Below, piece by piece: positions 1 through 7,792 of a stretch of DNA of 64,000 nt. Below the pieces are notes generated by a model, which ran no database searches, was not told the origin of the DNA, and worked only from the letters and a program-made list of their open reading frames with translations. This DNA comes from Mesorhizobium zhangyense. Lineage in GTDB: Bacteria > Pseudomonadota > Alphaproteobacteria > Rhizobiales > Rhizobiaceae. Made by a program: the position numbers and the translations under genes. Location: NCBI RefSeq assembly GCF_011045115.1, contig NZ_JAAKZG010000004.1, positions 186,001 to 250,000 of the forward strand, given 5' to 3'. Within the stretch, counting starts at the first letter, position 1; each line of letters begins with the position of its first letter.

Positions 1-1
1 G

Positions 2-556
2 CTGCCGAAGGTTCTGGACGAGAGCATTCCCGAGGATGTCGGCGACCGGAAGAATGCCATCCGCGAGATCGGAGCGCTGATGGATATCCTCAAAACCCGC
101 AAGGAAACCTTCCGGCGGCGCACGCCCAGCATCGTCAGCCTGGTTTCGGCCGCGGAGCTGGACGAGTTCGGCCGCGTCGGGTTTGTCGGCGCGCACAACC
201 ATCCCTCGGTCAATCTGGCGGAACGCCAGAAGGCCGCGCGCGACGAGATCGAAAACATTGTGCATATGCTGCGCGAACAGCCAATCGGCGTGCAGATCGG
301 CGTGGTGATCGATTCCATGCCGGGCGCGAGCTTCCAGATCTTCAAACGGGCCGACAAGGCACAAGTTGCCGTCAGCCCCTTCCGCCTCGGATCGTTTGCC
401 AATATCCGCGTCGGCGTCGCGACCATCACGGCGGCGGCAGAAGCCGTGCAGCTTTACGGCGGCATGACCGACAGGCTCTGGCGGAAAAGCCTCAAGGGTG
501 ACCAGGCCGCCGACTTCATCGAAAAGACCGTGCTCAAGAAGCGGGTCGCGGCCTGA
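2..556 (+). CDS. C-terminal part of a probable transcriptional regulator (5' end outside window)
   Basis: The reading frame is already open at base 2 and runs to a stop at 556, so the N-terminus lies outside the window; the first in-window ATG (80) is not needed as a start. The visible 184 residues form a soluble mixed alpha/beta segment with no membrane helices: a helical linker, then a stretch containing GVQIGVVIDSMPGASFQ and IFKRADKAQVAVSPFRLG. I recall similar tails on XRE-type regulators that sit beside transporter operons, but the DNA-binding domain is not visible, so this is only a tentative family call. It precedes, on the same strand, the nucleoside uptake operon starting near 744, with a hairpin (602-621) and a small inverted repeat (685-701) in the gap. 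A local regulator of that operon is a reasonable inference. Confidence 0.4.
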   Translation: MPKVLDESIPEDVGDRKNAIREIGALMDILKTRKETFRRRTPSIVSLVSAAELDEFGRVGFVGAHNHPSVNLAERQKAARDEIENIVHMLREQPIGVQIGVVIDSMPGASFQIFKRADKAQVAVSPFRLGSFANIRVGVATITAAAEAVQLYGGMTDRLWRKSLKGDQAADFIEKTVLKKRVAA

Positions 557-601
557 CGGCAATCAGTGCGGGAAACCGAAGCGCAGAAACAATTTTGATA
601 C

Positions 602-621
602 AAATCTCATCTTTGAGATTT
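602..621 (+). terminator. Stem-loop after the first gene
   Basis: AAATCTCA (602-609) and TGAGATTT (614-621) form a perfect 8-bp stem around a TCTT loop, 46 bases after the stop at 556. The downstream sequence TTGGTTGCTT is only moderately T-rich, so this may be a weak terminator for the upstream gene. Confidence 0.4.
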
Positions 622-684
622 TGGTTGCTTCCGTGAAAGTTTTGTGAAAGCTTGGCTCCTTTCCGGGGTTGGACGGGTAGTCGA

Positions 685-701
685 AGAGGATATTGTCCTC
701 T
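685..701. promoter_or_regulatory. Small inverted repeat upstream of nucleoside operon
   Basis: AGAGGA (685-690) and TCCTCT (696-701) form a 6-bp inverted repeat with a 5-base centre, 43 bases before the probable GTG start of the ATPase gene. Its position fits an operator or leader hairpin. No function can be shown from sequence alone. Confidence 0.25.
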
Positions 702-743
702 CGATGACCAATTGCTCCCCGCTGGTAAGGCATGGAGTTTTTG

Positions 744-1517
744 GTGTCGCAATCGGAGCGGATGATCGATATCGCGGGTGTCCACAAGACATTCGTGGCT
801 GACCATGGAACGGTAACCGCGCTGGAGCCGGTCAGCATCACCATCAAAGAAGGCGAGTTCATCTCGATCGTCGGGCCTTCCGGCTGCGGAAAGTCCACGC
901 TTCTCAGGCTGATTTCCGGTCTCGATCAGGCGAGCGGCGGTTCGATCAAGCTCGATGTTTCCGGCCGCAAACGCCCTGTCGGTTTCGTCTTCCAGGAGCC
1001 GGTGCTCCTGCCCTGGAAAACCATTATCGACAACGTCCGCTTCCCGCTCGACACCTCGGGCGTCAGCCGCGCCCAGGGCGACAAGACCGCGCTCGACCTC
1101 ATCAAGATGGTCGGCCTGGCCGGTTTCGAGAAGGCGTTGCCCCGCCAGCTTTCCGGCGGCATGCGCCAGCGTGCGGCGATTGCCCGCGCCCTGTCCGACG
1201 ACCCGCCGATCCTGCTGATGGACGAGCCGTTTTCGGCCGTCGACCTACTCACTCGCGACAATCTCAACGACGAACTGCTACGCATCTGGCAGTCGACCGG
1301 CAAGACGATCCTGCTCGTCACGCACAGCGTTGAAGAGGCCGCCTATCTCGCCGACCGCGTGATGGTCATGACGGCGCGTCCCGGCAAGCTGAAATGCATC
1401 CATAATGTCGAACTTCCCCGTCCGCGCGGCGAGGAGACCAAGCTCGATCCCGCCTATCACGCTCTTGTCGCTCAACTTCGCCGTGACCTCCGGACGCCTG
1501 CCGGTGAGGCGCATTGA
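744..1517 (+). CDS. ABC transporter ATPase, NitT/TauT/SsuB type
   Basis: This is the cytoplasmic ATP-hydrolysing subunit of an importer. It has Walker A (GPSGCGKST), the Q-loop (VFQEPVLLPW), the signature LSGGMRQRAAIARAL, Walker B (ILLMDEPFSAVD) and the switch His in LLVTHSVEEA. The length of about 257 aa is normal for SsuB/TauB-like ATPases. I prefer GTG at 744, because GGAG at 734-737 lies six bases upstream; ATG at 732 or 762 is also in frame. The stop overlaps the next start as TGATG. It is the first gene of an operon that also encodes two permeases, a binding protein, a nucleoside phosphorylase and phosphopentomutase, so nucleoside uptake is the likely role (inference). Confidence 0.9.
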   Translation: MSQSERMIDIAGVHKTFVADHGTVTALEPVSITIKEGEFISIVGPSGCGKSTLLRLISGLDQASGGSIKLDVSGRKRPVGFVFQEPVLLPWKTIIDNVRFPLDTSGVSRAQGDKTALDLIKMVGLAGFEKALPRQLSGGMRQRAAIARALSDDPPILLMDEPFSAVDLLTRDNLNDELLRIWQSTGKTILLVTHSVEEAAYLADRVMVMTARPGKLKCIHNVELPRPRGEETKLDPAYHALVAQLRRDLRTPAGEAH

Positions 1518-2284
1518 TGAGCGGGCGTTTTTCCGCGGCGGTCGATTATACGCTGGCGCTCGCCGTACTCTTGTTTGCCTGGTGGTTCGCGACCGGGCCT
1601 ATGGGGTTGCCGACCTACCTCCTGCCCTCGCCGCTTCGCACATGGAATGCGCTGGTGACGATTGCGCTCACCGGCGAGCTCTGGCGGCATCTCGGCTTCA
1701 CGCTGCAGAACATCGTGCTCGGCCTCATCCTCGGCTGCATCGCCGGCATTGCGATCGCCTATGTCATGACGCGGTTTCCCAAGCTTGCGGTCTGGCTCGA
1801 CGGCCCGCTTGTGATCCTGCAGACGGCCCCGAAGATCGCGCTCGCGCCGCTCTTCATCGTCTGGTTCGGCTTCGGCGTCTTGTCGAAAATCGTCCTGATC
1901 TTCTCGCTCGTCTTCTTCCCGGTCTTTGTCGGCGCAGTCGCCGGCTTCCGGGCGCTCGACCCGAAGATGAAGGATCTTTCCAAGCTTCTCGGTCTCAGCT
2001 CCATCCAGCGGTTCCGGCAGATCGAGCTGCCAGCGGCCATGCCGGAAATCTTCGTCGGCCTGAAGATCGGCGCGGTGCAGGCGCTGGTTGGCGCTGTGCT
2101 CGCAGAATGGATGTCCGGCAAGGTCGGTCTTGGTTACCTGATGACCTTCGCATCGGCCACCTACAAGACGCCGCTTCTGTTTGCCGCCGTCCTATTGACC
2201 GTGGTTCTCGGCCTTCTCCTGCATGTTGCGCTGACCATCCTCGAACGCCGGCTGCTGTCCTGGAAGGGAGCAGCCCGTGGCTAA
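1517..2284 (+). CDS. ABC transporter permease, NitT/TauT type (first of two)
   Basis: A polytopic inner-membrane permease of 255 aa with about six hydrophobic segments. It carries the EAA-type cytoplasmic loop near residues 150-190 (KLLGLSSIQRFRQIELPAAM) that docks to the ATPase, as in SsuC/TauC. The ATG at 1517 overlaps the preceding stop and has GAGG at 1506-1509; an in-frame TTG at 1514 is less likely. The 3' end overlaps the next gene by 8 bases. A second, different permease is encoded at 4079-4822, so the transporter is probably a heterodimer in the membrane, whereas most NitT/TauT systems use one permease gene. Confidence 0.88.
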   Translation: MSGRFSAAVDYTLALAVLLFAWWFATGPMGLPTYLLPSPLRTWNALVTIALTGELWRHLGFTLQNIVLGLILGCIAGIAIAYVMTRFPKLAVWLDGPLVILQTAPKIALAPLFIVWFGFGVLSKIVLIFSLVFFPVFVGAVAGFRALDPKMKDLSKLLGLSSIQRFRQIELPAAMPEIFVGLKIGAVQALVGAVLAEWMSGKVGLGYLMTFASATYKTPLLFAAVLLTVVLGLLLHVALTILERRLLSWKGAARG

Positions 2285-3074
2285 AACCAGCGCAGCATTC
2301 CCGTGGAAGAACGGCCGCCCGCCGCATCTGCCATGCGGCCCCGGCGACATTGCCGAAAACGTCCTGACGCCGGGAGACCCGGACCGTGTGCGGCTGCTGG
2401 CTGACATGATGGAAGACGTGACCGATTTCGGCCGCAAGCGCGAGTTCGCCGTCATCACCGGCACCTATGAGGGCCAGCGGCTGACCATCTGCTCGACCGG
2501 CATCGGCGGACCGTCGACGGAAATCGCCCTCGTGGAACTCGCCATGCTCGGCGCAAAGCGTGTCGTGCGCATCGGCGGCATGTCATCGCTCGTCGCGGAC
2601 TATGCGGTCGGCACCTTCATCGCCGTCGACAGTGCGATCGGCGATACGGGAACCGCCCTGACCTACCGCGCCGCCGGCGGCAAGGCGCAGGCCTCGCCGC
2701 AAATAAGCCAGGGCCTCGTGAATGCAGCGACCGAACTTGGCCTCGCCTGCCGTCCGGGCATGGTCGCCTCGACCGACAGCTATTATTTCGGCCAGGACCG
2801 CCGCTTTCGTTCGATCGAAGGCAGTAGCGATCCTTATGGCAATTTCATCGACCGCTTCCAGGCTCAGGGCGCCATCGGCGTCGAGATGGAGAGCGAGATC
2901 ATCTTGACCGTCGGCGGGGCGATCGGCCTTCAGACCGGCTGCCTACTTGGTGTCCATGGAAATCGCGCCACCGATGAATGGCTCGACGACTATGAGACGA
3001 CCCAGCGAAACCTTCTGCGCATTGCAGGAAGGGCATTTTCCTCCACAGATTGGGAACTCAGGAGCCAACCATGA
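2277..3074 (+). CDS. Nucleoside phosphorylase, uridine-phosphorylase-like (NP-I family)
   Basis: This is a 265-aa cytoplasmic enzyme of the PNP/UDP family, which splits a nucleoside with phosphate into base and (deoxy)ribose-1-phosphate. Visible family marks are TPGDPDRVRLL near residue 31 (phosphate site), STGIGGPSTEIALVEL near 70-85, RIGGMSSL near 98, and VEMESE near 200, where family members hold the ribose. The C-terminal NRATDEW resembles the uridine phosphorylase end. The GTG start at 2277 overlaps the permease gene and is preceded by GGAAGGGAG. It is placed inside a transporter operon together with deoB, which converts the released pentose-1-phosphate. The base specificity cannot be decided from the sequence. 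Confidence 0.85.
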   Translation: MAKTSAAFPWKNGRPPHLPCGPGDIAENVLTPGDPDRVRLLADMMEDVTDFGRKREFAVITGTYEGQRLTICSTGIGGPSTEIALVELAMLGAKRVVRIGGMSSLVADYAVGTFIAVDSAIGDTGTALTYRAAGGKAQASPQISQGLVNAATELGLACRPGMVASTDSYYFGQDRRFRSIEGSSDPYGNFIDRFQAQGAIGVEMESEIILTVGGAIGLQTGCLLGVHGNRATDEWLDDYETTQRNLLRIAGRAFSSTDWELRSQP

Positions 3075-4075
3075 TCCAGTTTCGCGTGACAACCGCGGCA
3101 AGCCTGCTCGCCTTGCTCGCCTCACCCCTTTTCGCATCCTTCGCCGACGCGGCCGACAAGGTTGTGATGCAGATCGACGGCGCGGCCGCACCCTTCTACG
3201 CGCCGCTGTATGCCGGCGTCGAAAACGGCATCTTTGAGAAGAACGGCATCGAGGTCGAATTCATCTATGCCGCCGCAGCGGACATCCTGACCAACATCGC
3301 AGCCGGCAATGTCGATTTCGGCTTCCCGAACGGTGACGCCGTAGTCGCCGCTGCCGCCAACGGCCTGCCGGTCAAGGTCGTCCACACGACCTATCAGCGC
3401 GGCATCGGTGCACTGCTTGCCAAGGCCGACAGCGGCATTACCGGCTACAAGGACCTGAAGGGCAAGAAGATCGCCGTCACCAGCCTTGCCAGCCCGAACT
3501 ATCTCCAGCTGCAGGTCGGCCTGAAGCTAGCCGGTCTCTCGCTTGACGACGTCAGCGTCGAGGTCGTCCAGACAGGCGCCATCGTCCAGTCGCTGCAGGC
3601 GGGCCAGGTCGATGCGATCGTTTTCTCCGAGCTTCGCAAGTACAATCTCGAGGCCGACGGCACCAAGATCACGATGGTTCTTTCCAACGACTTCCTGCCG
3701 TCCTTCGGCAACGTCGTCGTCACCAACGCCGCCAAGCTCTCCGAGAACCCGGATCTGGTAAAGCGCTTCACCACTGCCGTCACGCAGTCCTACGAATGGG
3801 TCATCGACGGCCATGTCAACGAAGCGCTGGATATCGCACTCGACAAATATGCACCGACCTGGCCGAAGGATCAAAAGGGCATTCTGACGACGGCCTTCGA
3901 ACAGACCTTCGTACCAACCGTCTGGCAGAGCCCGCTCACCAAGGAGAAAGGTCTCGGCGCGGCAGACTTCGCCGGCTGGCAGAAGAACGCCGACATCCTG
4001 GCCGAATACAAGGTCATCGACGAAGCACCCAAGGCGGAGGACTTCGTCGTCGACCCGTCCACGATTGGTCAGTAA
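3071..4075 (+). CDS. ABC substrate-binding protein, NMT1/THI5-like
   Basis: A periplasmic binding protein of 334 aa. It begins with a typical signal peptide (hydrophobic AASLLALLASPLFASFADA, cleavage probably after ADA). The mature part has the NMT1/THI5/SsuA fold marks: YAPLYAGVENGIFEKNGIEV, the AAAADILTNIAAGNVDFGF ligand-site region and YKDLKGKKIAV. The ATG at 3071 forms an ATGA overlap with the stop of the phosphorylase gene and has GGAG six bases upstream. The family includes pyrimidine-precursor binders, which fits a nucleoside ligand suggested by the flanking phosphorylase and deoB; this ligand is inferred. Confidence 0.87.
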   Translation: MIQFRVTTAASLLALLASPLFASFADAADKVVMQIDGAAAPFYAPLYAGVENGIFEKNGIEVEFIYAAAADILTNIAAGNVDFGFPNGDAVVAAAANGLPVKVVHTTYQRGIGALLAKADSGITGYKDLKGKKIAVTSLASPNYLQLQVGLKLAGLSLDDVSVEVVQTGAIVQSLQAGQVDAIVFSELRKYNLEADGTKITMVLSNDFLPSFGNVVVTNAAKLSENPDLVKRFTTAVTQSYEWVIDGHVNEALDIALDKYAPTWPKDQKGILTTAFEQTFVPTVWQSPLTKEKGLGAADFAGWQKNADILAEYKVIDEAPKAEDFVVDPSTIGQ

Positions 4076-4078
4076 AAC

Positions 4079-4822
4079 ATGTTGTTGCGTGGCATAGCGG
4101 GTCTGATCGCGACCCTCGTCCTGTGGACGGCGATTGTTTTCATTTTCCAGGTCCCTAGCTTTCTGTTGCCGGGACCGATGGAAGTGCTGAACCGTCTCGT
4201 CTTCCTCTTCGAGAACGCCAAGCTGCTTCGGCATATTGGCGTGACGCTCACGGAGATCGTCGCTGGCTTCGTGCTCGGAACGGTGATCGGCATCCTTGCC
4301 GGCGTCGTTTTCGCACGCTTGCCGCGCGTCGAACGCTTTGCCACGCCGCTGATCCTGCTGCTGCAGACCGCACCGAAGATCGCGATCGCGCCCCTGCTGC
4401 TTTTGTGGCTGGGGATCGGGCCGACGCCCAAGATCGTGCTGATCGCGATCGTCACCTTCTTCCCCGTAATGTCCGGCATGGTCACCGGCCTGCGTTACGG
4501 GGAAGGCAGTTTCCGCGATCTTGCAGCCGTGCTGAAGCTCAGCCCCTGGCAGAGCTTCTGGCATATAGAACTGCCTTCGGCACTGCCGGCGGTGCTCGCC
4601 GGCATGGCGGTCGCCACCACGCTTGCCATGACCGCTGCGGTTATCGGCGAACTCATGGGAGCCAATGAGGGCATCGGCTATCTCCTGTCTTCCGGCCAGG
4701 AAAACAGCGATACTTCCGTCGTCATCGGCATGGTCCTGTTGCTTTCTTTGATCGGCTGGGCCTTTTATGAGATCATCGAATTGATCCGCCGCCGATCGCT
4801 CGGCCGCTTCCAACTCTCTTGA
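4079..4822 (+). CDS. ABC transporter permease, NitT/TauT type (second)
   Basis: A 247-aa inner-membrane permease with an N-terminal hydrophobic segment and the conserved loop AVLKLSPWQSFWHIELPSALP near residues 155-175 that contacts the ATPase. It starts 3 bases after the binding-protein stop. It is related to the permease at 1517-2284 but clearly not identical, so a heterodimeric channel is likely. It is followed after 10 bases by deoB. Confidence 0.87.
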   Translation: MLLRGIAGLIATLVLWTAIVFIFQVPSFLLPGPMEVLNRLVFLFENAKLLRHIGVTLTEIVAGFVLGTVIGILAGVVFARLPRVERFATPLILLLQTAPKIAIAPLLLLWLGIGPTPKIVLIAIVTFFPVMSGMVTGLRYGEGSFRDLAAVLKLSPWQSFWHIELPSALPAVLAGMAVATTLAMTAAVIGELMGANEGIGYLLSSGQENSDTSVVIGMVLLLSLIGWAFYEIIELIRRRSLGRFQLS

Positions 4823-4832
4823 GCCGGTGACA

Positions 4833-6014
4833 ATGGCGCGTGTTTTCCTCTGTGTCCTCGATTCCGTCGGATGCGGCGGCGCGCCGGATGCGGCACGCTA
4901 CGGCGACGAGGGGTCGAACACCTTGCTCCATATCGCCGAAGCCTGCGCTGCCGGCAATGCCGAGGACGGCCGAAGCGGGCCGCTGAGGGTTGCCAATCTT
5001 GACGCCTTGGGTCTTGGTGCTGCGATCCGGCTTGCATCCGGCAAGGCGGCTCCGGGTCTCGGCGCCGTGCCGACCGGCAGTTGGGGAGCAGCCGAGGAAA
5101 TCTCCGCAGGCAAGGATACGCAATCCGGACATTGGGAACTGGCAGGCGTGCCGGTGACCCGAGACTGGCACTATTTTCCGCGCACCATTCCGGCTTTCCC
5201 TGATCATCTGATGGCCGAATTGGTCGCTCGCTCCGGCATTCCGGGCACGCTTGCCAATTGCCATGCTTCGGGCACGGAGGTGCTAGACCAGTTCGGTGCC
5301 GAGCACATCGCGACCGGCAAGCCGATTATCTACACCTCCGCCGACAGTGTGGTGCAGATCGCTGCGCATGAGGAGCATTTCGGGCTGGAGCGGCTGCTCG
5401 ACGTCTGCCGGATCGCTGCAGAAATCTTTCATCCCTTGAATGTCGGGCGGATCATTGCGCGTCCATTCGTCAGCGAAGCGCCGGGGGCCTTTGTCCGCAC
5501 CGCAAACCGCAAGGACTACGCGATCGCTCCGCCCGACGGCACGATCTGCGACCGGGTCGTCGCGGCCGGCGGCGCAGTCCATGCCGTGGGCAAGATCGGG
5601 GATATTTTTGCGTACAAGAGCATCACCGATGTCTCCAAGGGCAAGGACGACATGGCGCTCTTCGACCAGATGCTTTCCTGGTGCGACCGTGCCGCTTCAG
5701 GCGATCTGGTTTTTGCAAACTTCGTCGAATTCGACAGCCTCTGGGGTCACCGGCGCAATGTTTCGGGTTATGCCCGCGCGCTCGAAACCTTCGATGCACG
5801 GTTGCCGGAACTGACGAGCCGTCTGCGTGACGGTGATCTGCTCATCATCACCGCAGACCACGGTAACGATCCAACCTGGCACGGCACCGACCATACGCGC
5901 GAGCGCGTTCCAGTGCTGGTCACTGGACCTGGTGCCGAAGGAAAGCCGCTTGGTATTATACCATTCGCCAAAGTTGCCGAACTGGTGGCCTCGCATCTAA
6001 AGATCGGACAATAA
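4833..6014 (+). CDS. deoB: Phosphopentomutase
   Basis: DeoB interconverts ribose-1-phosphate or deoxyribose-1-phosphate with the 5-phosphates, linking nucleoside breakdown to central metabolism. The 393-aa protein belongs to the alkaline-phosphatase-like metalloenzymes: the N-terminal LCVLDSVGCGGAPDA contains the first metal Asp, GKDTQSGHWELAG near residue 92 contains the phospho-acceptor Thr region, and IITADHGNDPTWHGTDHTRE near the C-terminus gives the Asp-His-Asp-His metal ligands. Length matches bacterial DeoB. ATG 4833 gives the usual N-terminus; a GTG at 4827 is in frame. It is the last gene of the nucleoside operon and acts on the product of the phosphorylase encoded at 2277. Confidence 0.95.
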   Translation: MARVFLCVLDSVGCGGAPDAARYGDEGSNTLLHIAEACAAGNAEDGRSGPLRVANLDALGLGAAIRLASGKAAPGLGAVPTGSWGAAEEISAGKDTQSGHWELAGVPVTRDWHYFPRTIPAFPDHLMAELVARSGIPGTLANCHASGTEVLDQFGAEHIATGKPIIYTSADSVVQIAAHEEHFGLERLLDVCRIAAEIFHPLNVGRIIARPFVSEAPGAFVRTANRKDYAIAPPDGTICDRVVAAGGAVHAVGKIGDIFAYKSITDVSKGKDDMALFDQMLSWCDRAASGDLVFANFVEFDSLWGHRRNVSGYARALETFDARLPELTSRLRDGDLLIITADHGNDPTWHGTDHTRERVPVLVTGPGAEGKPLGIIPFAKVAELVASHLKIGQ

Positions 6015-6062
6015 CCTAGCGCCGCCGGCTTCTGTTGACCGGAGACGTGAAGCATCAGCAGC

Positions 6063-6090
6063 ATGAATCGATCCGACCGGATCGATTCAT
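6063..6090. repeat. 28-bp near-perfect palindrome
   Basis: ATGAATCGATCCG (6063-6075) and CGGATCGATTCAT (6078-6090) are exact reverse complements separated by AC. It lies 49 bases after the deoB stop. There is no T-run after it, so it is not a standard terminator; a REP-like element, an mRNA-stabilising hairpin or an operator are the alternatives. Confidence 0.8.
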
Positions 6091-6134
6091 GGAACTCGTT
6101 GGACGCCGCTTTCGCGAAACGCGAAAATCCGTCC

Positions 6135-6398
6135 ATGCCGAAAGAACAAGCCGGACCGCTTCATCTACGCCGCGTCGACCCGACCCGGAATATGCGCCGC
6201 TTCTATACGCTCACCATCCAGCCGACACTGTTCGGCGGCTCATCGCTCATACGCCACTGGGGCCGCATCGGCACCAATGGCCAATCGATGATGGAGACCT
6301 TTGACGCACCGGAAGAAGCGGATGGTGCGCTCGCCCGTCTTGAACGGACAAAGCGGCGAAAGGGCTATCTTGATGCAAGGTCTAGTGGAACCGGCTGA
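6135..6398 (+). CDS. WGR-domain protein
   Basis: A small protein of about 87 aa consisting almost entirely of a WGR domain, the nucleic-acid-associated module named after its Trp-Gly-Arg motif and found in poly(ADP-ribose) polymerases and in small bacterial proteins. The motif is seen in LIRHWGRIGTNGQ, preceded by RRFYTLTIQPTLFGG and followed by FDAPEEADGALARLERTKRRKGY, the expected order. I chose ATG 6135; the frame is open back to 6063, but that upstream start would lie inside the palindrome. No clear ribosome site is visible. Its neighbours do not reveal a function. Confidence 0.7.
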   Translation: MPKEQAGPLHLRRVDPTRNMRRFYTLTIQPTLFGGSSLIRHWGRIGTNGQSMMETFDAPEEADGALARLERTKRRKGYLDARSSGTG

Positions 6399-6506
6399 CT
6401 TCGGTAACGCCCTGAGACGAGTGATGAGATACCTGTGCTACACGACGAGGTTCCCCGCGCAAAGCTACGGCACCAGCAAGCAAAGCCCTCCGCAGTCCTC
6501 TTATCG

Positions 6507-6529
6507 TGAAATATATTTCAGTATATGAA
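6507..6529. promoter_or_regulatory. Candidate SorC-type operator and promoter of polyol operon
   Basis: TGAAATATATTTCA (6507-6520) is a perfect 14-bp palindrome, and a further TGAA at 6526-6529 makes a second TTCA-N5-TGAA pair. A TTGACA box follows at 6535-6540, with only a weak -10 candidate (AATGTA, 6558-6563). SorC/DeoR regulators commonly bind A/T-rich inverted repeats, and the operon carries a SorC-family gene at 10365, so autoregulation here is a reasonable inference. Confidence 0.4.
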
Positions 6530-6671
6530 TTTTATTGACATATTCTGGAGAGGCTGCAATGTAGCCGAAGTCGGGCTTCGGGAGGAAGTTCGACATTAAT
6601 CAATCCATACGGCGGCGCTTCTGGAGCGCTAGCGGCGGTCATTGAGAATGGCTTCGGCCAAGGGAGGAAAC

Positions 6672-7703
6672 TTGCGCAAATTTCTGAGCACGCTCGCAAT
6701 CGCAGCGACTGTATCGACCTGCTTGGGTTCGATTCAGGCACTCGCCGAAACCCCCAACCCGTTCAAATGCGAGCCGGGTGAAAAATACGTCATGAACGTA
6801 ATGGTTTCGGGCGTCGAATACTGGTTCCCGGTCTACGAAATGTTCAAGCAGGCCGGCCAGCAGTTCGGCTGCGAGACCGCCTATACCGGCACGCCCGAAT
6901 ACGACGTCAACAAGCAGATCGCCACCTTCGACCAGGCTCTGGCGCAGAAGCCGGCCGGCATATTGGTGCACCCGATGAACTCCGATCCGTTCATCGAGCC
7001 GATCAATCGCGCCATCGAGCAGGGCACCGCGGTGGTCACCTTCGCGGCGGACTCGCCCAATTCCAAGCGCGTCTCCTACATCACCTCTGATAACAATGCC
7101 GAAGGCACTTATGCCGCCGACGCCGTTGCCAAGGCGATGGACGGCAAGGGCGAATATGCCGTGCTGGAAAACCCCGGCCAGGACAACCACGACAAGCGCG
7201 TCAACGCCTTCGTCGCCCGCATGGAAGCGAAATGGCCCGACATGAAGCTCGTCGGCCGCGCCGCTTCGAACCAGGATCCGACCAAGGCCTATCAGGCGGT
7301 TCTCAGCCTGGCGCAGGCGCATCCCGATCTCGGTGCGGTGTTCATGCCGGAAGCCAACTCGGCGATTGGTGCCGCCCAGGCAGCCAAGGAAGGCGGCGGC
7401 AAGATCAAGGTCATGCTCGCCGACGTCAATGCCAAGATCCTCGACATGATCAAGGCCGGCGAGATCTTCGGCTCGGTTAACCCGAACCAGGGCATGCAGG
7501 GCTATATGGGCTTCATGCTTCTGTGGATGGCCAAGCACCCCGACCTGATCGACCCGATGAACGACGCAAGGCGTTCGGGCTCCAATGCCATGAGCGTGCC
7601 TTTCGTCGACAACGGTTTCTCGATCGTCACTGCGGACAATGCCGACGATTTCTACTGGGATACCTACCTCAAGCGTCGCGGCACCAAGGGCATCGAGGAA
7701 TAA
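6672..7703 (+). CDS. Sugar ABC substrate-binding protein (ribose type)
   Basis: A periplasmic binding protein of the CUT2 group (Peripla_BP_4 fold), 343 aa. A TTG start at 6672 with GGGAGG at 6661-6666 gives a clean signal peptide ([22 protein letters not shown]); in-frame starts at 6642 and 6648 are less convincing. Typical marks are [53 protein letters not shown] and [14 protein letters not shown]. It opens an operon with a double-domain ATPase and a RbsC-type permease and enzymes of polyol use. The ligand is unknown; the enzymes suggest a polyol or unusual sugar. A strong stem-loop follows the gene. Confidence 0.9.
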   Translation: MRKFLSTLAIAATVSTCLGSIQALAETPNPFKCEPGEKYVMNVMVSGVEYWFPVYEMFKQAGQQFGCETAYTGTPEYDVNKQIATFDQALAQKPAGILVHPMNSDPFIEPINRAIEQGTAVVTFAADSPNSKRVSYITSDNNAEGTYAADAVAKAMDGKGEYAVLENPGQDNHDKRVNAFVARMEAKWPDMKLVGRAASNQDPTKAYQAVLSLAQAHPDLGAVFMPEANSAIGAAQAAKEGGGKIKVMLADVNAKILDMIKAGEIFGSVNPNQGMQGYMGFMLLWMAKHPDLIDPMNDARRSGSNAMSVPFVDNGFSIVTADNADDFYWDTYLKRRGTKGIEE

Positions 7704-7741
7704 TCTCGACACCCCAAGATTGTCAGGACAAACCAAGTCGG

Positions 7742-7761
7742 AAGGGGGCTGTAGCCCCCTT
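7742..7761 (+). terminator. Stem-loop between binding protein and ATPase genes
   Basis: AAGGGGGCT (7742-7750) and AGCCCCCTT (7753-7761) are perfectly complementary around a GT centre. There is no following T-run. Placed right after a binding-protein gene inside an operon, it probably protects upstream mRNA or partly stops transcription, raising binding-protein levels. Confidence 0.55.
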
Positions 7762-7792
7762 CCCCTCACAGCGCCCATCGCAGGAGCATGGC

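Noticed and set aside
3527-4813. Long open frame of 428 codons on the minus strand
   Set aside because: It lies opposite the binding-protein and permease genes, is rich in Asp, Arg, Gln and His as expected for an antisense shadow in GC-rich DNA, and shows no domain.
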